Source of the DNA: Mycolicibacterium doricum
GTDB lineage: Bacteria > Actinomycetota > Actinomycetes > Mycobacteriales > Mycobacteriaceae
Assembly: GCF_010728155.1 (NCBI RefSeq)
Contig: NZ_AP022605.1
Span: forward strand, 3,844,001-3,908,000
Reading direction: 5' to 3'
Length of the DNA: 64,000 nt
In this document: piece by piece, positions 1 through 10,479 of the stretch
Layout: each line of letters starts with the position of its first letter
Numbering within the stretch: the stretch's first letter is position 1
Position numbers and translations under genes: made by a program
The notes under the pieces: model-generated
The model's input: only the letters and a program-made list of their open reading frames with translations
Told to the model about the DNA's origin: nothing
The model's database searches: none

Positions 1-2
1 CG

Positions 3-1805
3 GACGCAGCGCCGGAGTCCCCGGCGGGTATGAAGTTCACCTCGGTGGCGCCCAACAGCGAGGACGCGGTCGTCGTCGCCGAGGGCTACCAGCAGGCAGT
101 CGTCATCAGCTGGGGCGACCCAATCCTGCCGAACGCGCCGAGATTCGACGTCACCAACCAGACCGGCGCTGCGCAGCGCGGTCAGTTCGGCTTCAACAAC
201 GACTTCGCCGGGCTGCTACCGATCGAGGGTCAGCAAAACCGCTTCCTGCTGGTGACCAATTTCGAGTACGTGGACCCGGTGTTCATGTTCCCCGGCTACA
301 ACCCCGACGCCCCCACCCGCGAGCACTTCGATGTCGAGATCGCCGCGGTCGGCATGGGTGTCGTCGAGGTGGAGCGCACGCCGCAGGGGCTGAGGCCGGT
401 CATGGGCCGCTACAACCGCCGCATCACCGCCGACACCCCGCACACGCTGACGGGTCCCGCCGCGGGCACCGACTTCGTCAAGACCGCCGCGGATCCGGAC
501 GGCCGCACGATTGCGGGAACGTTCGCCAACTGCGCCGGCGGCGTCACCCCGTGGGGCACCGTACTCTCGGGTGAAGAGAACTTCCAGGACTACTTCGGTG
601 CCGCCGAGGGCGCGCCGACGCCGAACCCGGTGGACGCCGACCGGCTCGACCGCTACGGTGTCTCGCTGGAACCGACCGCCCTTCTCTGGGAGACCTTCGA
701 CCCTCGCTTCGACCTGACGCAGACACCCAACGAGCCGAACCGGTTCGGCTACATTGTGGAGCTCAATCCGTGGGACCCGAACTCGACCCCGGTCAAGCAC
801 TCCGCGATGGGCCGGCTCAAGCACGAGGGCGCGAACATCTACGTCACCGACGACGGCACGGTGGTCGCCTACACAGGTGACGACGAGCGCTTCGACTACA
901 TGTACAAATTCGTCTCCAGCAAGAAGATGCAACCGGGACGCGACCCGGCGGCGATGGCGCACAACATGACCCTCTTGGACGAAGGCACGCTGTACGTCGC
1001 CAAGTTGACCAGCGACATCCCGGCCGACGAGATCGACGGCTCGGGCAAGCTCCCGTCGAAGGGCTCGTTCAGCGGCAGCGGCACCTGGATCCCGCTGCTG
1101 CGCTCGGCTCCTGGGGGTCAGGCCGAGTCGCTGGTCGACGGGATCTCTGCCCAGGAGGCCGCCGTGTTCACCCGCATGGCCGCCGACAAGGCCGGTGCCA
1201 CCAAGATGGACCGGCCGGAGGACTTCGAGGCCAACCCCAAGACCGGCAAGGTCTACGTCGCACTCACCAACAACGACGAACGCGGCGCGGAGGGCGAGGC
1301 GCCGCCCGATGCGGCCAACCCGCGCAACGACAACAAGAACGGCCAGGTCCTCGAGATCACCGACAACCACGCCGGCACCGACTTCAGCTGGAACCTGCTG
1401 CTGGTCTGCGGCGATCCCGCCGCGGCCGACACGTACTTCGGCGGCTTCGACAAGAGCAAGGTCAGCCCGATCTCGTGCCCGGACAACCTCGCCTTCGACA
1501 ACTACGGCAACCTGTGGATCTCCACCGACGGCAACGCGCTGGACTCCAACGACGGCCTGTTCGCCGTGGCGCTGGAGGGCCCGAACCGCGGCGAGACCAA
1601 GCAGTTCCTCACCGTGCCGTTGGGGGCGGAGACCTGTGGGCCGATCGTCATGGATGACTTGGTGATGGTCGCCGTCCAGCATCCGGGCGAGAACGACGAC
1701 AACAGCATCGACAACCCGCTCTCACGGTGGCCGGAAGGCGGGAACGGCACCGCGCGGCCGTCGATGGTGGCGGTGTGGAAGGCCGACGGCCAGATCGGCG
1801 TGTAG
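3..1805 (+). CDS. PhoX-family (DUF839) secreted phosphatase, 5' partial
   Basis: The frame is open from base 3 and continues into an ATG at 30, so the gene starts upstream of the window and its signal peptide is not seen. The visible ~600 residues have the features of PhoX/DUF839 proteins: an SVAPNSEDAVVV-EGY start of the mature domain, an LSGEENFQDYF segment near residue 185, a YMYKFVSSKK stretch, repeated acidic loops likely to bind calcium, and a C-terminal RPSMVAVWK strand. PhoX enzymes are calcium-dependent phosphomonoesterases usually exported by the Tat system. Family members are about 650-700 aa, so 60-100 residues are missing. Family assignment is strong; substrate is inferred. Confidence 0.85.
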   Translation, partial: DAAPESPAGMKFTSVAPNSEDAVVVAEGYQQAVVISWGDPILPNAPRFDVTNQTGAAQRGQFGFNNDFAGLLPIEGQQNRFLLVTNFEYVDPVFMFPGYNPDAPTREHFDVEIAAVGMGVVEVERTPQGLRPVMGRYNRRITADTPHTLTGPAAGTDFVKTAADPDGRTIAGTFANCAGGVTPWGTVLSGEENFQDYFGAAEGAPTPNPVDADRLDRYGVSLEPTALLWETFDPRFDLTQTPNEPNRFGYIVELNPWDPNSTPVKHSAMGRLKHEGANIYVTDDGTVVAYTGDDERFDYMYKFVSSKKMQPGRDPAAMAHNMTLLDEGTLYVAKLTSDIPADEIDGSGKLPSKGSFSGSGTWIPLLRSAPGGQAESLVDGISAQEAAVFTRMAADKAGATKMDRPEDFEANPKTGKVYVALTNNDERGAEGEAPPDAANPRNDNKNGQVLEITDNHAGTDFSWNLLLVCGDPAAADTYFGGFDKSKVSPISCPDNLAFDNYGNLWISTDGNALDSNDGLFAVALEGPNRGETKQFLTVPLGAETCGPIVMDDLVMVAVQHPGENDDNSIDNPLSRWPEGGNGTARPSMVAVWKADGQIGV

Positions 1806-1836
1806 CCGCACGCACCGCCGGACTACCATTCGGCGG

Positions 1837-2910
1837 ATGACGTCGACCCGCCTTGTCACCGTGGACCTCGCCCACGAGGGCAACGAGGCCTCCGACCTCG
1901 TCCACGTCGACAACGAGGCGCTGCTCGACGCCCACGGATGGGATCTCGGATTCTGGACCGTGCTCGACGAGGGTTCGGTCGAGGACTGCGTCGCGGTGCT
2001 CGGTCACGCCCGCGGCGCGGCACCCGACAGCGGGTGGGAGATCTACCAGTTGCCTGCTGTCGCCGGCGAGGAGAAGGGCCGCACCGAGGACGCCGAGGCG
2101 GTGGCACGCCACGACGGCTGGGTCTACGTGGTCGGGTCGCACTACGGATCCAAGGCGGGGCCGCTGCAGGCCAAGCGCGCGTTCCTGGCCCGCTTCGACG
2201 AACAGTCGATCGACCGCGCGGTGCCCGAGTCCGAGCTACCGATAGTCGTGCAACGCAACAGGTTCAAACTGCATCGGCTGATCAACGACGCACTAGACGC
2301 CTCCCGCGTCGTCGCGATCACGCCGGGCGACACCGTGCGCACCCGGTTCATCGCCCGCACGATCGAACGAGGAACGCAGCGCAGCAAGTCGTGGGTCGAC
2401 CGGCTGACCGAACGTGACGTGCCGATCAACATCGAGGGCGCGGCATTCCGCCCGAACAGCAATCTCCTGCTGGCACTGCGCTTCCCGACGACCGCAGCGG
2501 GCGAGCCGATTCTCGTCGAGTTGTCCGGCGTCCCCGCCATGTTCGACGGGGAGGTCGCATCGCCGACTGTCGAGCGGGTGTGGGAACTGGCGGGCGTGTC
2601 CCCGTCCGACGCGCTCGTCGGATTCCGTGCCCTGTCGCATTCGGGCGACGACGTCTACGACGCGATCCTCGGCTCGATCGACGCGACCGACAAGGGTTCG
2701 GTGCTGCTCGACGACCATCCCGGGGGAGCGGTCGCGCACTGTTCACACTGGCGGTTCACGCTGCCGGCCGACGCCGCCGACGCCCAATTGAAGGCGGAGC
2801 TGGTCCGCGACTTCCCCGGCCTGCGCAACGTCGAGGGCTTGTCCGTCGAGTCCGCGCAGACCTTCTACGTCACCGACGAGGACCATCGCATTCAGCTGCG
2901 GTTCGGCTGA
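1837..2910 (+). CDS. Uncharacterised protein, possibly DUF3616/beta-propeller-like
   Basis: A 357-residue protein starting at an ATG 31 bases after the phosphatase stop, on the same strand. I do not recognise it with certainty. It has repeated motifs that look like blades of a propeller: EDAEAVARHDGWVYVVGSHYG near residue 90, EGAAFRPNSNLLLALRFP near 200 and NVEGLSVESAQTFYVTDED at the end, an arrangement seen in DUF3616-type proteins. No signal peptide or membrane helix is visible. Codon use is that of a normal high-GC gene. It may be co-transcribed with the phosphatase. Confidence 0.6.
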   Translation: MTSTRLVTVDLAHEGNEASDLVHVDNEALLDAHGWDLGFWTVLDEGSVEDCVAVLGHARGAAPDSGWEIYQLPAVAGEEKGRTEDAEAVARHDGWVYVVGSHYGSKAGPLQAKRAFLARFDEQSIDRAVPESELPIVVQRNRFKLHRLINDALDASRVVAITPGDTVRTRFIARTIERGTQRSKSWVDRLTERDVPINIEGAAFRPNSNLLLALRFPTTAAGEPILVELSGVPAMFDGEVASPTVERVWELAGVSPSDALVGFRALSHSGDDVYDAILGSIDATDKGSVLLDDHPGGAVAHCSHWRFTLPADAADAQLKAELVRDFPGLRNVEGLSVESAQTFYVTDEDHRIQLRFG

Positions 2911-2951
2911 GCGTTCCGGCGCCGTCCCGGCCCGGCAGTTACCGTGGCGAG

Positions 2952-3746
2952 ATGACCTCTGCCACACATCCGGTCCGCATCGGGGTTCAGCTGCAGCCCC
3001 AGCACTCACGGCAGTACCGACACATCCGTGACGCGGTGCACCGCTGCGAGGACATCGGCGTCGACATCGCCTTCAACTGGGACCACTTCTTCCCCCTGTA
3101 CGGCGACCCGGACGGCGCCCACTACGAATGCTGGACCATGCTGGCCGCGTGGGCCGAGCAGACCTCCCGGATCGAGATCGGCGCACTGGTGACCTGTAAC
3201 TCCTACCGCAACCCCGAGCTGCTGGCCGACATGGCTCGCACGGTCGACCACATCAGCGACGGCCGGCTGATCCTCGGAATCGGATCGGGCTGGAAGCAGA
3301 AGGACTACGACGAGTACGGCTACGACTTCGGCACGGCCGGAAGCCGCCTCGACGATCTGGCGCAGGCCCTGCCGCGAATCAAGTCGAGGCTGGCGAAGCT
3401 CAATCCTGCACCGACGCGTGAGATCCCGATCCTCATCGGTGGTCAGGGTGAGCGCAAGACGCTGCGTCTGGTCGCCCAGTACGCCGACATCTGGCACGGC
3501 TTCACCGATCGCAGCACCTACCCCGGCAAGGCGGCGGTCCTCGACCGGCACTGCGCCGACGTCGGGCGCGATCCCTCGGCCGTCGAACGCTCCTCCGGCG
3601 TGACCGAGATGGGCGAAGAGGCGATGCTCGCCGAGGCGGAGGGCCTTGTCGGACTCGGGGTGAGCCTGCTGACCGTCGGCGTCAACGGCCCGGACTACGA
3701 TCTGACGGCGGCCGAGGCGCTGTGCCGCTGGCGAGACAGCCGGTAG
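2952..3746 (+). CDS. LLM-class F420-dependent oxidoreductase
   Basis: A 264-residue luciferase-like protein. I place the start at the ATG at 2952 because translation from here opens directly with the TIM-barrel strand VRIGVQLQPQ; the longer open frame upstream overlaps the preceding gene and has no family similarity. Typical LLM features are visible: a WDHFFPLYGDPDGAHYECWT segment, GALVTCNSYRNPELLADMARTVDHISDGRLILGIGSGW, and IPILIGGQGERKTLRLVAQYADIWH. These match actinobacterial TIGR03854-like F420 enzymes. The substrate cannot be told from sequence. It lies 41 bases after the previous gene, probably in the same transcript. Confidence 0.85.
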   Translation: MTSATHPVRIGVQLQPQHSRQYRHIRDAVHRCEDIGVDIAFNWDHFFPLYGDPDGAHYECWTMLAAWAEQTSRIEIGALVTCNSYRNPELLADMARTVDHISDGRLILGIGSGWKQKDYDEYGYDFGTAGSRLDDLAQALPRIKSRLAKLNPAPTREIPILIGGQGERKTLRLVAQYADIWHGFTDRSTYPGKAAVLDRHCADVGRDPSAVERSSGVTEMGEEAMLAEAEGLVGLGVSLLTVGVNGPDYDLTAAEALCRWRDSR

Positions 3747-3892
3747 CGTTCCGCCGGCGAGGCGGGATTGCCGGAGCAGGATCTTCGATGCCGCCCAGAC
3801 CGACCAGGGTTGCGGCGGTTCCTGTCGCAGGGGCGCTGTGAATCAGTGCCAAAGCCGAACCGGCAGGCCCCGACACGTTAGACTGACGAACT

Positions 3893-4345
3893 ATGGCAGA
3901 TACGCAGGTCACCGAGCTCGCAGGTGATCTCCAGCGGGTGCTGTCGAGACTGTTCTCCGTCGTGCGGCGAGGCGACGCGCATCGGGGTACCGAAGGCGGC
4001 GACCTCACGCTGGCCCAGCTCTCCATCCTGTTGACCTTGCTGGACTGCGGCCCGATCCGGATGACCGAGCTGGCCGCCCATGAACGTGTCCGCACACCCA
4101 CCACCACCGTCGCGATCCGCCGGCTCGAGAAGCTCGGACTGGTCAAACGTTCGCGCGACCCCTCGGATCTGCGGGCGGTGCTGGTCGAGCTCACCCCGGA
4201 GGGGCTGGTTCAGCACCGCGAGGCCCTCGCCACCCGCCGCGCCCACCTGGCCACGCTGCTGTCGAAACTAAGCGACGAGGAACTCGACACGCTCGCCAAG
4301 GCGTTGGCGCCGTTGGAACGCCTCGCCGAACAGCACGAGGGCTAG
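3893..4345 (+). CDS. MarR-family transcriptional regulator (Rv0042c-like)
   Basis: A 150-residue winged-helix protein starting at ATG 3893. The core LAQLSILLTLLDCGPIRMTELAAHERVRTPTTTVAIRRLEKLGLVKRSRDPSDLRAVLVELTPEG is a classic MarR recognition helix and wing, with the DxRxxxVxLT wing motif. Position near leuS suggests it is the counterpart of M. tuberculosis Rv0042c. MarR proteins bind palindromic operators and often control neighbouring transport or detoxification genes; the ligand is unknown. It converges on the glucosylglycerate hydrolase gene, whose stop is two bases away. Confidence 0.88.
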   Translation: MADTQVTELAGDLQRVLSRLFSVVRRGDAHRGTEGGDLTLAQLSILLTLLDCGPIRMTELAAHERVRTPTTTVAIRRLEKLGLVKRSRDPSDLRAVLVELTPEGLVQHREALATRRAHLATLLSKLSDEELDTLAKALAPLERLAEQHEG

Positions 4346-4347
4346 GC

Positions 4348-5688
4348 TCAACCCAGCCAGTCCAGCACCGCCGCGGCGGTCCACGACTGCTGCATGCTGC
4401 CCAGCGGTTCCCCCGTGAAGGGTTCGTAGTATTCGGCGAACGAACCGTCGCTGGCCTGGCGCAACCCCTCGTGCCGCAACAACCGGGTGCGCTCGGCCCA
4501 CCCGCGCCGGGCGAAACACCAGGCGAACAGCCACGTCACCACCGGCCAGACCGGGCCGCGCCAGTACTCCCGGGACCGGAAGTCGCGCGACACCGGCGAC
4601 GTCGACGGGATGCACGCATACTTCAGGTCGGGATGCCCGCAGAAGCGCGGGCCATCCAGCAGCCGCAGCAGTGCCCGTTCCCGGTCATGCGGCAGGCCGC
4701 CGCACAGCAGCGGGGCGAACTGCGCGACGGTCTCGGTGGCCACCCACCTCTCCGCGCGGACGTCGAAATCCCTTGCGGCGCCAGTCCGCTCGTTGGTTGT
4801 CTCGATGACGCCGGCGCGGAACCGCTCGGCCCACGAGTAGAGATCCCGCACGTCGGCGTTCGGGCGCTTGTGGTCCTCACCGATCTCGGCGAGCACCTGA
4901 CACGCCACCGAGAAGATCGCCGACACGAACACGTCCTCCACGGCGAAGCTCATCACCTTCGGCAGCAGACGGTCGTCGTAGTGCGCGGATTTCATCTCCT
5001 CCAGCAGCCACAGATACCGGTCGTACTCGAGGTCCGATGGCCGCTGGGTGGAGTCGGTAATGATCGCGTTGTCCTCGCGCTGGTACTCCGGCACCGCACC
5101 CGGGACGACGCTGGCGTAGGCGGCATCCCACCGCGGGGAGTTGTCCATGCCGGACTCCCAGCCGTGGTAGAGCGTGATGCGGCCGCGTCCGTCCTGGTCG
5201 CGGCACTCGGCCAGCCAGCGGTGCCAGCGCACCAGATCGCCCCAGCGGCGGTCCAGGAACGCCTCGGCCACCGCGCGCGTCGACCGTCCCCGGGTGCGGG
5301 CGTGGTCGAGGATGCGCTGCACCGCGATCGCGTGCACGGGTGGCTGGGTGATGCCCGAGGTGTGCCGCGTGCGTGGCGCGTCGGCCGCCAGGGCGGACGT
5401 CGCCCAGCGGGCAGGGCCGGGGAAGTAGCCGTCCACCCCGTTGGCGAACACGATGTGCGGGATCATCCCGTTGCGCCACTGCGCGGAGAGCAGCGTGTCG
5501 AGTTCGACGACGGCGCGCTCGACGCTCAACGGCGCCAGCCCGATCGACACGAACGCCGCGTCCCAGCTCCACATGTGCGGGTACAGCAAAGGCGCCGCGG
5601 TGGTCATGGTGCCCAGATCGTTGCCGCGCAGCAGGTACGCGGCGCGGGCCGCCAGTTGTGTGGGCGCGAAGCTCGGGTCGAGGGGCAT
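4348..5688 (-). CDS. ggH: Glucosylglycerate hydrolase (GH63)
   Basis: A 446-residue GH63 enzyme closely resembling the M. hassiacum glucosylglycerate hydrolase, which cleaves glucosylglycerate to glucose and glycerate. That metabolite accumulates in nitrogen-starved mycobacteria and is a precursor of methylglucose lipopolysaccharides. Recognisable segments are LYPHMWSWDAAFVSIGLAPL near the N-terminus, LYHGWESGMDNSPRWD (the acidic catalytic region), REYWRGPVWPVVTWLF and DGSFAEYYEPFTGEPLGSMQQSWTAAAVLDWLG at the end. I chose the ATG at 5688 because the family begins MPxDPSFxPTQLAARAAYLLRGND; ATG 5700 would add four residues. It is transcribed divergently from the SDR gene with 54 bases between them. 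Confidence 0.9.
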   Translation of the reverse strand: MPLDPSFAPTQLAARAAYLLRGNDLGTMTTAAPLLYPHMWSWDAAFVSIGLAPLSVERAVVELDTLLSAQWRNGMIPHIVFANGVDGYFPGPARWATSALAADAPRTRHTSGITQPPVHAIAVQRILDHARTRGRSTRAVAEAFLDRRWGDLVRWHRWLAECRDQDGRGRITLYHGWESGMDNSPRWDAAYASVVPGAVPEYQREDNAIITDSTQRPSDLEYDRYLWLLEEMKSAHYDDRLLPKVMSFAVEDVFVSAIFSVACQVLAEIGEDHKRPNADVRDLYSWAERFRAGVIETTNERTGAARDFDVRAERWVATETVAQFAPLLCGGLPHDRERALLRLLDGPRFCGHPDLKYACIPSTSPVSRDFRSREYWRGPVWPVVTWLFAWCFARRGWAERTRLLRHEGLRQASDGSFAEYYEPFTGEPLGSMQQSWTAAAVLDWLG

Positions 5689-5742
5689 CCGTCCAATCAT
5701 GCGACTTCTTGGCGTTTCGTGCAGGTCGGTAGGGTTGGCGAA

Positions 5743-6411
5743 ATGCCGACCGCGATGATCACAGGCGCCGGACGCGGCCTGGGGGCGGCCATCGCGGCCG
5801 CTCTGGCACCCAGCCACACCCTGTTCCTGGCCGGGCGGCCGTCGGCGCAACTCGACGAGGTCGCGCAGCGGCTCGGTGCCACCACCTGGGAGGTCGACTT
5901 CGACGACATCGATGCGATTCCGGCGGCCGTCGAACCGATCGTCGAGCTCGACGTGCTCGTCCACAACGCCGGTGTGGCGTATCCGGCGCGTGTCGCCGAA
6001 TCCACCGTCGAGGAGTGGCGGTCCACCATGAACGTCAACGTGATCGGCGCCGTCGCGCTCACCTTGGCGGTGCTGCCTGCCCTGCGCGCGGCGACGGACG
6101 GTCAGGTGGTGTTCATCAACTCCGGGTCGGGGATCAACGCCTCACCGGGCCTGGCGTCGTACTCGGCGAGCAAGTTCGCGCTGCGGTCGTTCGCCGACTC
6201 GCTGCGCAACGACGAGGGCGGCCTGCGGGTGACGTCCGTGCACCCCGGCCGGATCGCCACCGAAATGCAGCAGGGCCTACGGGCCTACGAACGCCGCGAG
6301 TACAACGCCGCCGATTTCCTCAACCCCGAGACGGTCGCTCGGGTGACCGCGGATGCGATCAACGCGCCGGCCGATGCGCACATCCACGAGGTGATCGTCC
6401 GCCCGCGCTAG
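5743..6411 (+). CDS. Short-chain dehydrogenase/reductase
   Basis: A 222-residue classical SDR. The Rossmann glycine motif is TGAGRGLG at residues 6-13, NAG is present in the VHNAGVAY segment, the catalytic serine is in INSGSG and the catalytic Tyr-x-x-x-Lys is YSASK near residue 145. The start is the ATG at 5743, just before the nucleotide-binding motif; the much longer open frame upstream is antisense to the hydrolase and is spurious. Substrate is unknown. It shares a short divergent promoter region with the glucosylglycerate hydrolase gene and converges on leuS. Confidence 0.88.
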   Translation: MPTAMITGAGRGLGAAIAAALAPSHTLFLAGRPSAQLDEVAQRLGATTWEVDFDDIDAIPAAVEPIVELDVLVHNAGVAYPARVAESTVEEWRSTMNVNVIGAVALTLAVLPALRAATDGQVVFINSGSGINASPGLASYSASKFALRSFADSLRNDEGGLRVTSVHPGRIATEMQQGLRAYERREYNAADFLNPETVARVTADAINAPADAHIHEVIVRPR

Positions 6412-6429
6412 CTAGTTACGGGTCAACTC

Positions 6430-9285
6430 TTAGACGACGAGGTTGACCAGGCGGCCGGGGACGACGATCACCTTCCTCGGCGTCGCCCCGTTCAGGAACG
6501 CCTGCACTTTCTCGTCGGCCAGCGCCGCCGCCTGGAGCGTGTCCTCGTCCGCGTCGGCGGCGACCGTGATCCGGCTGCGCACCTTGCCGTTGACCTGCAC
6601 CGGGTATTCGACCGTGTCGGTCACCAGATACTGCGGGTCGGCCACCGGGAACGGACCGTGCGCCAGCGACGTGTCATTACCCATCCGTCGCCACAGTTCC
6701 TCGGCCAGATGCGGGGCCAGCGGCGCGACCATCAACACCAGCGGCTCGATCGCCGCGCGTGCCGTAACCCCCTTCTTCGTGAGGTGGTTGGTGTACTCGA
6801 TCAGCTTGGCTGCGGCGGTGTTGTTGCGAAGGGCGGCATAGTCTTCGGAGACGCCGGCCACGGTGCGGTGCAACATCCTCGTCGTGTCGGTGTCGAGCGC
6901 CTCGTGATTGGCCACCCGAACCGCACCGCTCTGTTCGTCGACCACCAGCCGCCACACGCGCTGCAGGAACCGGTGCGCCCCCACGACATCCTTGGTCGCC
7001 CACGGCCGCGACGCCTCCAGCGGGCCCATCGACATCTCGTAGACCCGCAGCGTGTCGGCGCCGTAGTTGTCGCAGATCTCGTCCGGCGACACCGAGTTCT
7101 TCAGGCTCTTACCGATCTTGCCGAACTCCTGGAACACCTCAGCGCCGTCGTAGAAGAACTTCCCGTCGCGCTCGACGACCTCGGCGGCCGGCACGTACGA
7201 ACCGCGCGAGTCGGTGTAGGCGAAGGCCTGGATGTAGCCCTGGTTGACCAGCCGCCGGTAGGGCTCCCGAGAGCTCACGTGGCCCAGGTCGTAGAGCACC
7301 TTGTGCCAGAAGCGCGAATACAGCAGGTGCAACACCGCGTGCTCCACCCCGCCGACGTACAGGTCAACTCCGCCCGGATCGTCCGGACCGTGCTCGGCCG
7401 GGCGCGGGCCCATCCAGTACGCCTCGTTCTCCTTGGCGCAGAACGCCTCCCTGTTGAGCGGGTCGGTGTAGCGCAGCTCGTACCAGGAACTGCCCGCCCA
7501 CTGCGGCATGACGTTGGTGTCACGGGTGTAGGTCTGCAGACCGTCGCCGAGATCGAGTTCCACGTGCACCCAGTCGGTGGCCTTGTTCAACGGCGGATTC
7601 GGTTCGCTGTCGGCGTCGTCCGGGTCGAACAGCACCGGCGAGTAGTCCGGGACGTCGGGCAGTTCCACCGGCAGCGCCGACTCGGGAAGCGGATGCGGAC
7701 GGCCCTCGCTGTCGTAGACGATCGGGAACGGTTCACCCCAGTATCGCTGCCGCGCGAAGAGCCAGTCACGCAGCTTGTACTCGACGCGCGCCCGGCCGCG
7801 GCCGTCGGCGGCCAACCGCTCGGTGATGGCCGCCTTCGCGGAGGTCACATCCATCCCATCGAGGTAGTCGGAGTTCACCAGTGAGCCGTCCCCGGTGTAG
7901 GCCGCCTCGGTGACGTCTCCACCGGAGATCACCTCGACGACCGGCAGCCCGAATTCGCGCGCGAACTCCCAGTCCCGCTGATCGTGACCGGGCACGCCCA
8001 TGATGGCGCCGGTGCCGTAGCCGACCAGCACGTAGTCGGCGATGAAGATCGGAACCTGCTGCCTGTTGGCCGGATTGGTCGCGTATACGCCCAGGAACGC
8101 CCCGGTCTTGGTCTTGTTCTCCTGACGCTCCAGGTCGCTCTTCGCGGCGATCGACGCGCGATAGGCGGTCACCGCATCAACCGGGGACGCCGCGCCGAAC
8201 GTCCAGCGGCTGTCCACACCCTCGGGCCACTGCTGTGCCGTCAACTTCTCGACCAGCGGATGCTCGGGCGCCAGCACCAGATACGTCGCACCGAACAGCG
8301 TGTCGGGACGAGTGGTGAACACCTCGATGTCGCCGGCAACGGTGTCGAATTTGACGCTGGCACCAGTCGAGCGGCCGATCCAGTTGCGCTGCATCGTCTT
8401 GACCTTGTCCGGCCAGTCGAGGACGTCGAGATCCTCCAGCAGACGGTCGGAGTAGGCGGTGATGCGCATCATCCACTGCCGCAACCGCTTGCGGAATACC
8501 GGGAAGTTGCCGCGGTCGCTGCGCCCGTCGGCGGTGACCTCTTCGTTGGCCAGCACGGTACCCAGGCCGGGACACCAGTTGACCATCGAGTCCGCGCGGT
8601 AGACCAGCCGGTAGGAGTCGACGACGTCGGCGCGCTCGCCGGCGCTCAGTTCCGACCATTGCCTGCCGTCGTCGAGTGTGCGGGCGCCGGAGGAGAATTC
8701 ACCGATCAGCTCGGCGATCGGGCGCGCCTTCTTGGCGTCACGGTCGAACCAGGCGTTGTAGATCTGCAGGAAGATCCACTGGGTCCATGTGTAGAAGTCG
8801 ACGTCGGTCGTGGAAAAGCTGCGCCGGGTGTCGTGGCCCAGTCCGAGCCGGCCCAGCTGGCGCCGGAAGTTGACGATGTTGGCCTCGGTGCGGGTCCGCG
8901 GATGGGTGCCGGTCTGCACCGCGTACTGCTCGGCGGGCAGACCGAACGCGTCGAACCCCAACGCGTGCAACACGTTGCGGCCAGTCATACGGTAGTAGCG
9001 GGCGTAGACGTCGGTGGCGATGTAGCCCAGAGGATGCCCGACGTGCAAACCTTCACCAGACGGGTACGGGAACATGTCCTGTACGAACATCTTGTCGGCG
9101 GGGACCGTCCCGTTCGGCGGGGCTAGTTCACCGACCGGATTGGGCACGTTGAAGGTGCCCTGAGCCGCCCACGTCCGCTGCCACGCGCCTTCGATCTGCC
9201 CGGCGAGTTCAGCGGTGTACCGGTGCTGCGGGGCGGCGGCGGCGGCGGCGGCCCCGTCGGGCTGGGCAGTCGGGGGTTCGGTCAC
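6430..9285 (-). CDS. leuS: Leucyl-tRNA synthetase
   Basis: A 951-residue class Ia synthetase that charges tRNA-Leu. The HIGH-type motif is in [15 protein letters not shown] near residue 75, and the KMSKS loop appears as GKIGKSLKN, the variant usual in actinobacteria. The CP1 editing domain ([13 protein letters not shown], then [19 protein letters not shown]) is intact. The GTG at 9285 is chosen because it leaves a normal N-terminus ([10 protein letters not shown] then an alanine run); the frame upstream is non-coding in character. It is divergent from the mtc28-like gene and corresponds to M. tuberculosis Rv0041. Confidence 0.95.
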   Translation of the reverse strand: MTEPPTAQPDGAAAAAAAPQHRYTAELAGQIEGAWQRTWAAQGTFNVPNPVGELAPPNGTVPADKMFVQDMFPYPSGEGLHVGHPLGYIATDVYARYYRMTGRNVLHALGFDAFGLPAEQYAVQTGTHPRTRTEANIVNFRRQLGRLGLGHDTRRSFSTTDVDFYTWTQWIFLQIYNAWFDRDAKKARPIAELIGEFSSGARTLDDGRQWSELSAGERADVVDSYRLVYRADSMVNWCPGLGTVLANEEVTADGRSDRGNFPVFRKRLRQWMMRITAYSDRLLEDLDVLDWPDKVKTMQRNWIGRSTGASVKFDTVAGDIEVFTTRPDTLFGATYLVLAPEHPLVEKLTAQQWPEGVDSRWTFGAASPVDAVTAYRASIAAKSDLERQENKTKTGAFLGVYATNPANRQQVPIFIADYVLVGYGTGAIMGVPGHDQRDWEFAREFGLPVVEVISGGDVTEAAYTGDGSLVNSDYLDGMDVTSAKAAITERLAADGRGRARVEYKLRDWLFARQRYWGEPFPIVYDSEGRPHPLPESALPVELPDVPDYSPVLFDPDDADSEPNPPLNKATDWVHVELDLGDGLQTYTRDTNVMPQWAGSSWYELRYTDPLNREAFCAKENEAYWMGPRPAEHGPDDPGGVDLYVGGVEHAVLHLLYSRFWHKVLYDLGHVSSREPYRRLVNQGYIQAFAYTDSRGSYVPAAEVVERDGKFFYDGAEVFQEFGKIGKSLKNSVSPDEICDNYGADTLRVYEMSMGPLEASRPWATKDVVGAHRFLQRVWRLVVDEQSGAVRVANHEALDTDTTRMLHRTVAGVSEDYAALRNNTAAAKLIEYTNHLTKKGVTARAAIEPLVLMVAPLAPHLAEELWRRMGNDTSLAHGPFPVADPQYLVTDTVEYPVQVNGKVRSRITVAADADEDTLQAAALADEKVQAFLNGATPRKVIVVPGRLVNLVV

Positions 9286-9506
9286 CGCACCAGGGTATAA
9301 GGAGACTTTTGCGGCATTTGCGTGCCCACACGGCCACCGTCGAGGCCCCCGCACGACACGGCTCGGTATCGGTTGCGTTGCGCCGAAGTCAGGGCTTGGT
9401 CCCAGGTCGGTTCCAGCCCTGGTCACCGCCATCGACGCGTGGATACAGTCGGCGCCTGACCTCAGAGCGTGACGAGCCCAACCACCACGGGAGAAGGATT
9501 GCGGCG

Positions 9507-10409
9507 ATGATGGAGAAAGCCCGCCGCTGGCGGGTTCTGGCAGGAGGTGTGGCCGCGGGCGTGGCCGGACTGGTCGGCTTCGCCGGTGCGACCGCCACGG
9601 CAGAACCCGTCTTCCCACAACCCCCGGTACCCGGGCCCACCACGGTGGGCGTCAGTCCCGCCGCAGCGGCTACGGCGGCTCCGGAGTCGGCGAAGACCCC
9701 TGGCATCACCGGTGCCGTGATCAGCCCGAGTGCGGGCACGGTGCCCGCCGCCATCGCAGCGCCGGCAGCCCCGGCCCCGTCGATCATGCCGGCCTCGTCC
9801 GGCACGATCGCCGAGTTCCTACGTGACAAGGGCGTCACCATGCAGCCACAGGTGGCCCGCGACTTCAAAGCGCTCAACATCACGCTGCCGATGCCGCGGG
9901 GCTGGGCCTACGTCCCCGATCCCAACGTCCCCGAGGCGTTCGCGGTGATCGCCGACCGGGTCGGCGGTAACGGGCTGTACTCGTCGAACGCACAACTCAA
10001 GGTTTACAAGCTGATCGGCGATTTCAATCCCGACGAGGCGATCAGCCACGGGTTCATCGATAGCCAGATGCTGCCGGCGTGGCGGTCCACCGACGCGTCG
10101 CTGGCCCCGCACAACGGGATGGCATCCTCGCTCATCGAGGGAACCTACCGGGAGAACTCGATGACGCTGAACACCTCCCGCAGGCACGTCATCGCGTCCT
10201 CCGGACCGGACCGCTATCTGGTGTCATTGGCGGTGACGACCACCGTCGACCAGGTGGTCCCGGCCGCTGCCGCCACCGACGCGATCGTCACCGGGTTCGA
10301 GGTCACCGCACCCACCGCGCAACCCGCGGTGGCGCCGCCCCCGCCGGCCCCCGCGGTACCGCCGGCACCCGGATTGGCCCCGCTGCCGCAGCCCGTCGGG
10401 CTGCCCTGA
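9507..10409 (+). CDS. mtc28: Proline-rich secreted antigen, LpqN/LpqT-like (Mtc28/Rv0040c-like)
   Basis: A 300-residue exported protein. The N-terminus has a basic stretch and a hydrophobic core ([22 protein letters not shown]) ending in a likely signal-peptidase site at ATAEP. No lipobox cysteine is visible, so it is probably secreted. A Pro/Ala-rich linker covers residues ~35-100, followed by an LpqN/LpqT/Mtc28-type domain ([26 protein letters not shown]), and the tail is again Pro/Ala rich. The neighbour leuS matches the M. tuberculosis Rv0040c-Rv0041 pair. ATG 9507 has a GAGAAGGA ribosome site 9-16 bases upstream; ATG 9510 is an in-frame alternative. Its biochemical role is not known. Confidence 0.85.
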   Translation: MMEKARRWRVLAGGVAAGVAGLVGFAGATATAEPVFPQPPVPGPTTVGVSPAAAATAAPESAKTPGITGAVISPSAGTVPAAIAAPAAPAPSIMPASSGTIAEFLRDKGVTMQPQVARDFKALNITLPMPRGWAYVPDPNVPEAFAVIADRVGGNGLYSSNAQLKVYKLIGDFNPDEAISHGFIDSQMLPAWRSTDASLAPHNGMASSLIEGTYRENSMTLNTSRRHVIASSGPDRYLVSLAVTTTVDQVVPAAAATDAIVTGFEVTAPTAQPAVAPPPPAPAVPPAPGLAPLPQPVGLP

Positions 10410-10479
10410 GACGACGTCCCCCGGGCGTGCCTGGCGCCCGGGGGGCGCCCACAAATCCCGCCTCGTATTCTTGTGGGTC

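Noticed and set aside
4471-5742. Long N-terminal extension of the SDR frame
   Set aside because: It is antisense to the glucosylglycerate hydrolase; the SDR fold starts cleanly at 5743.
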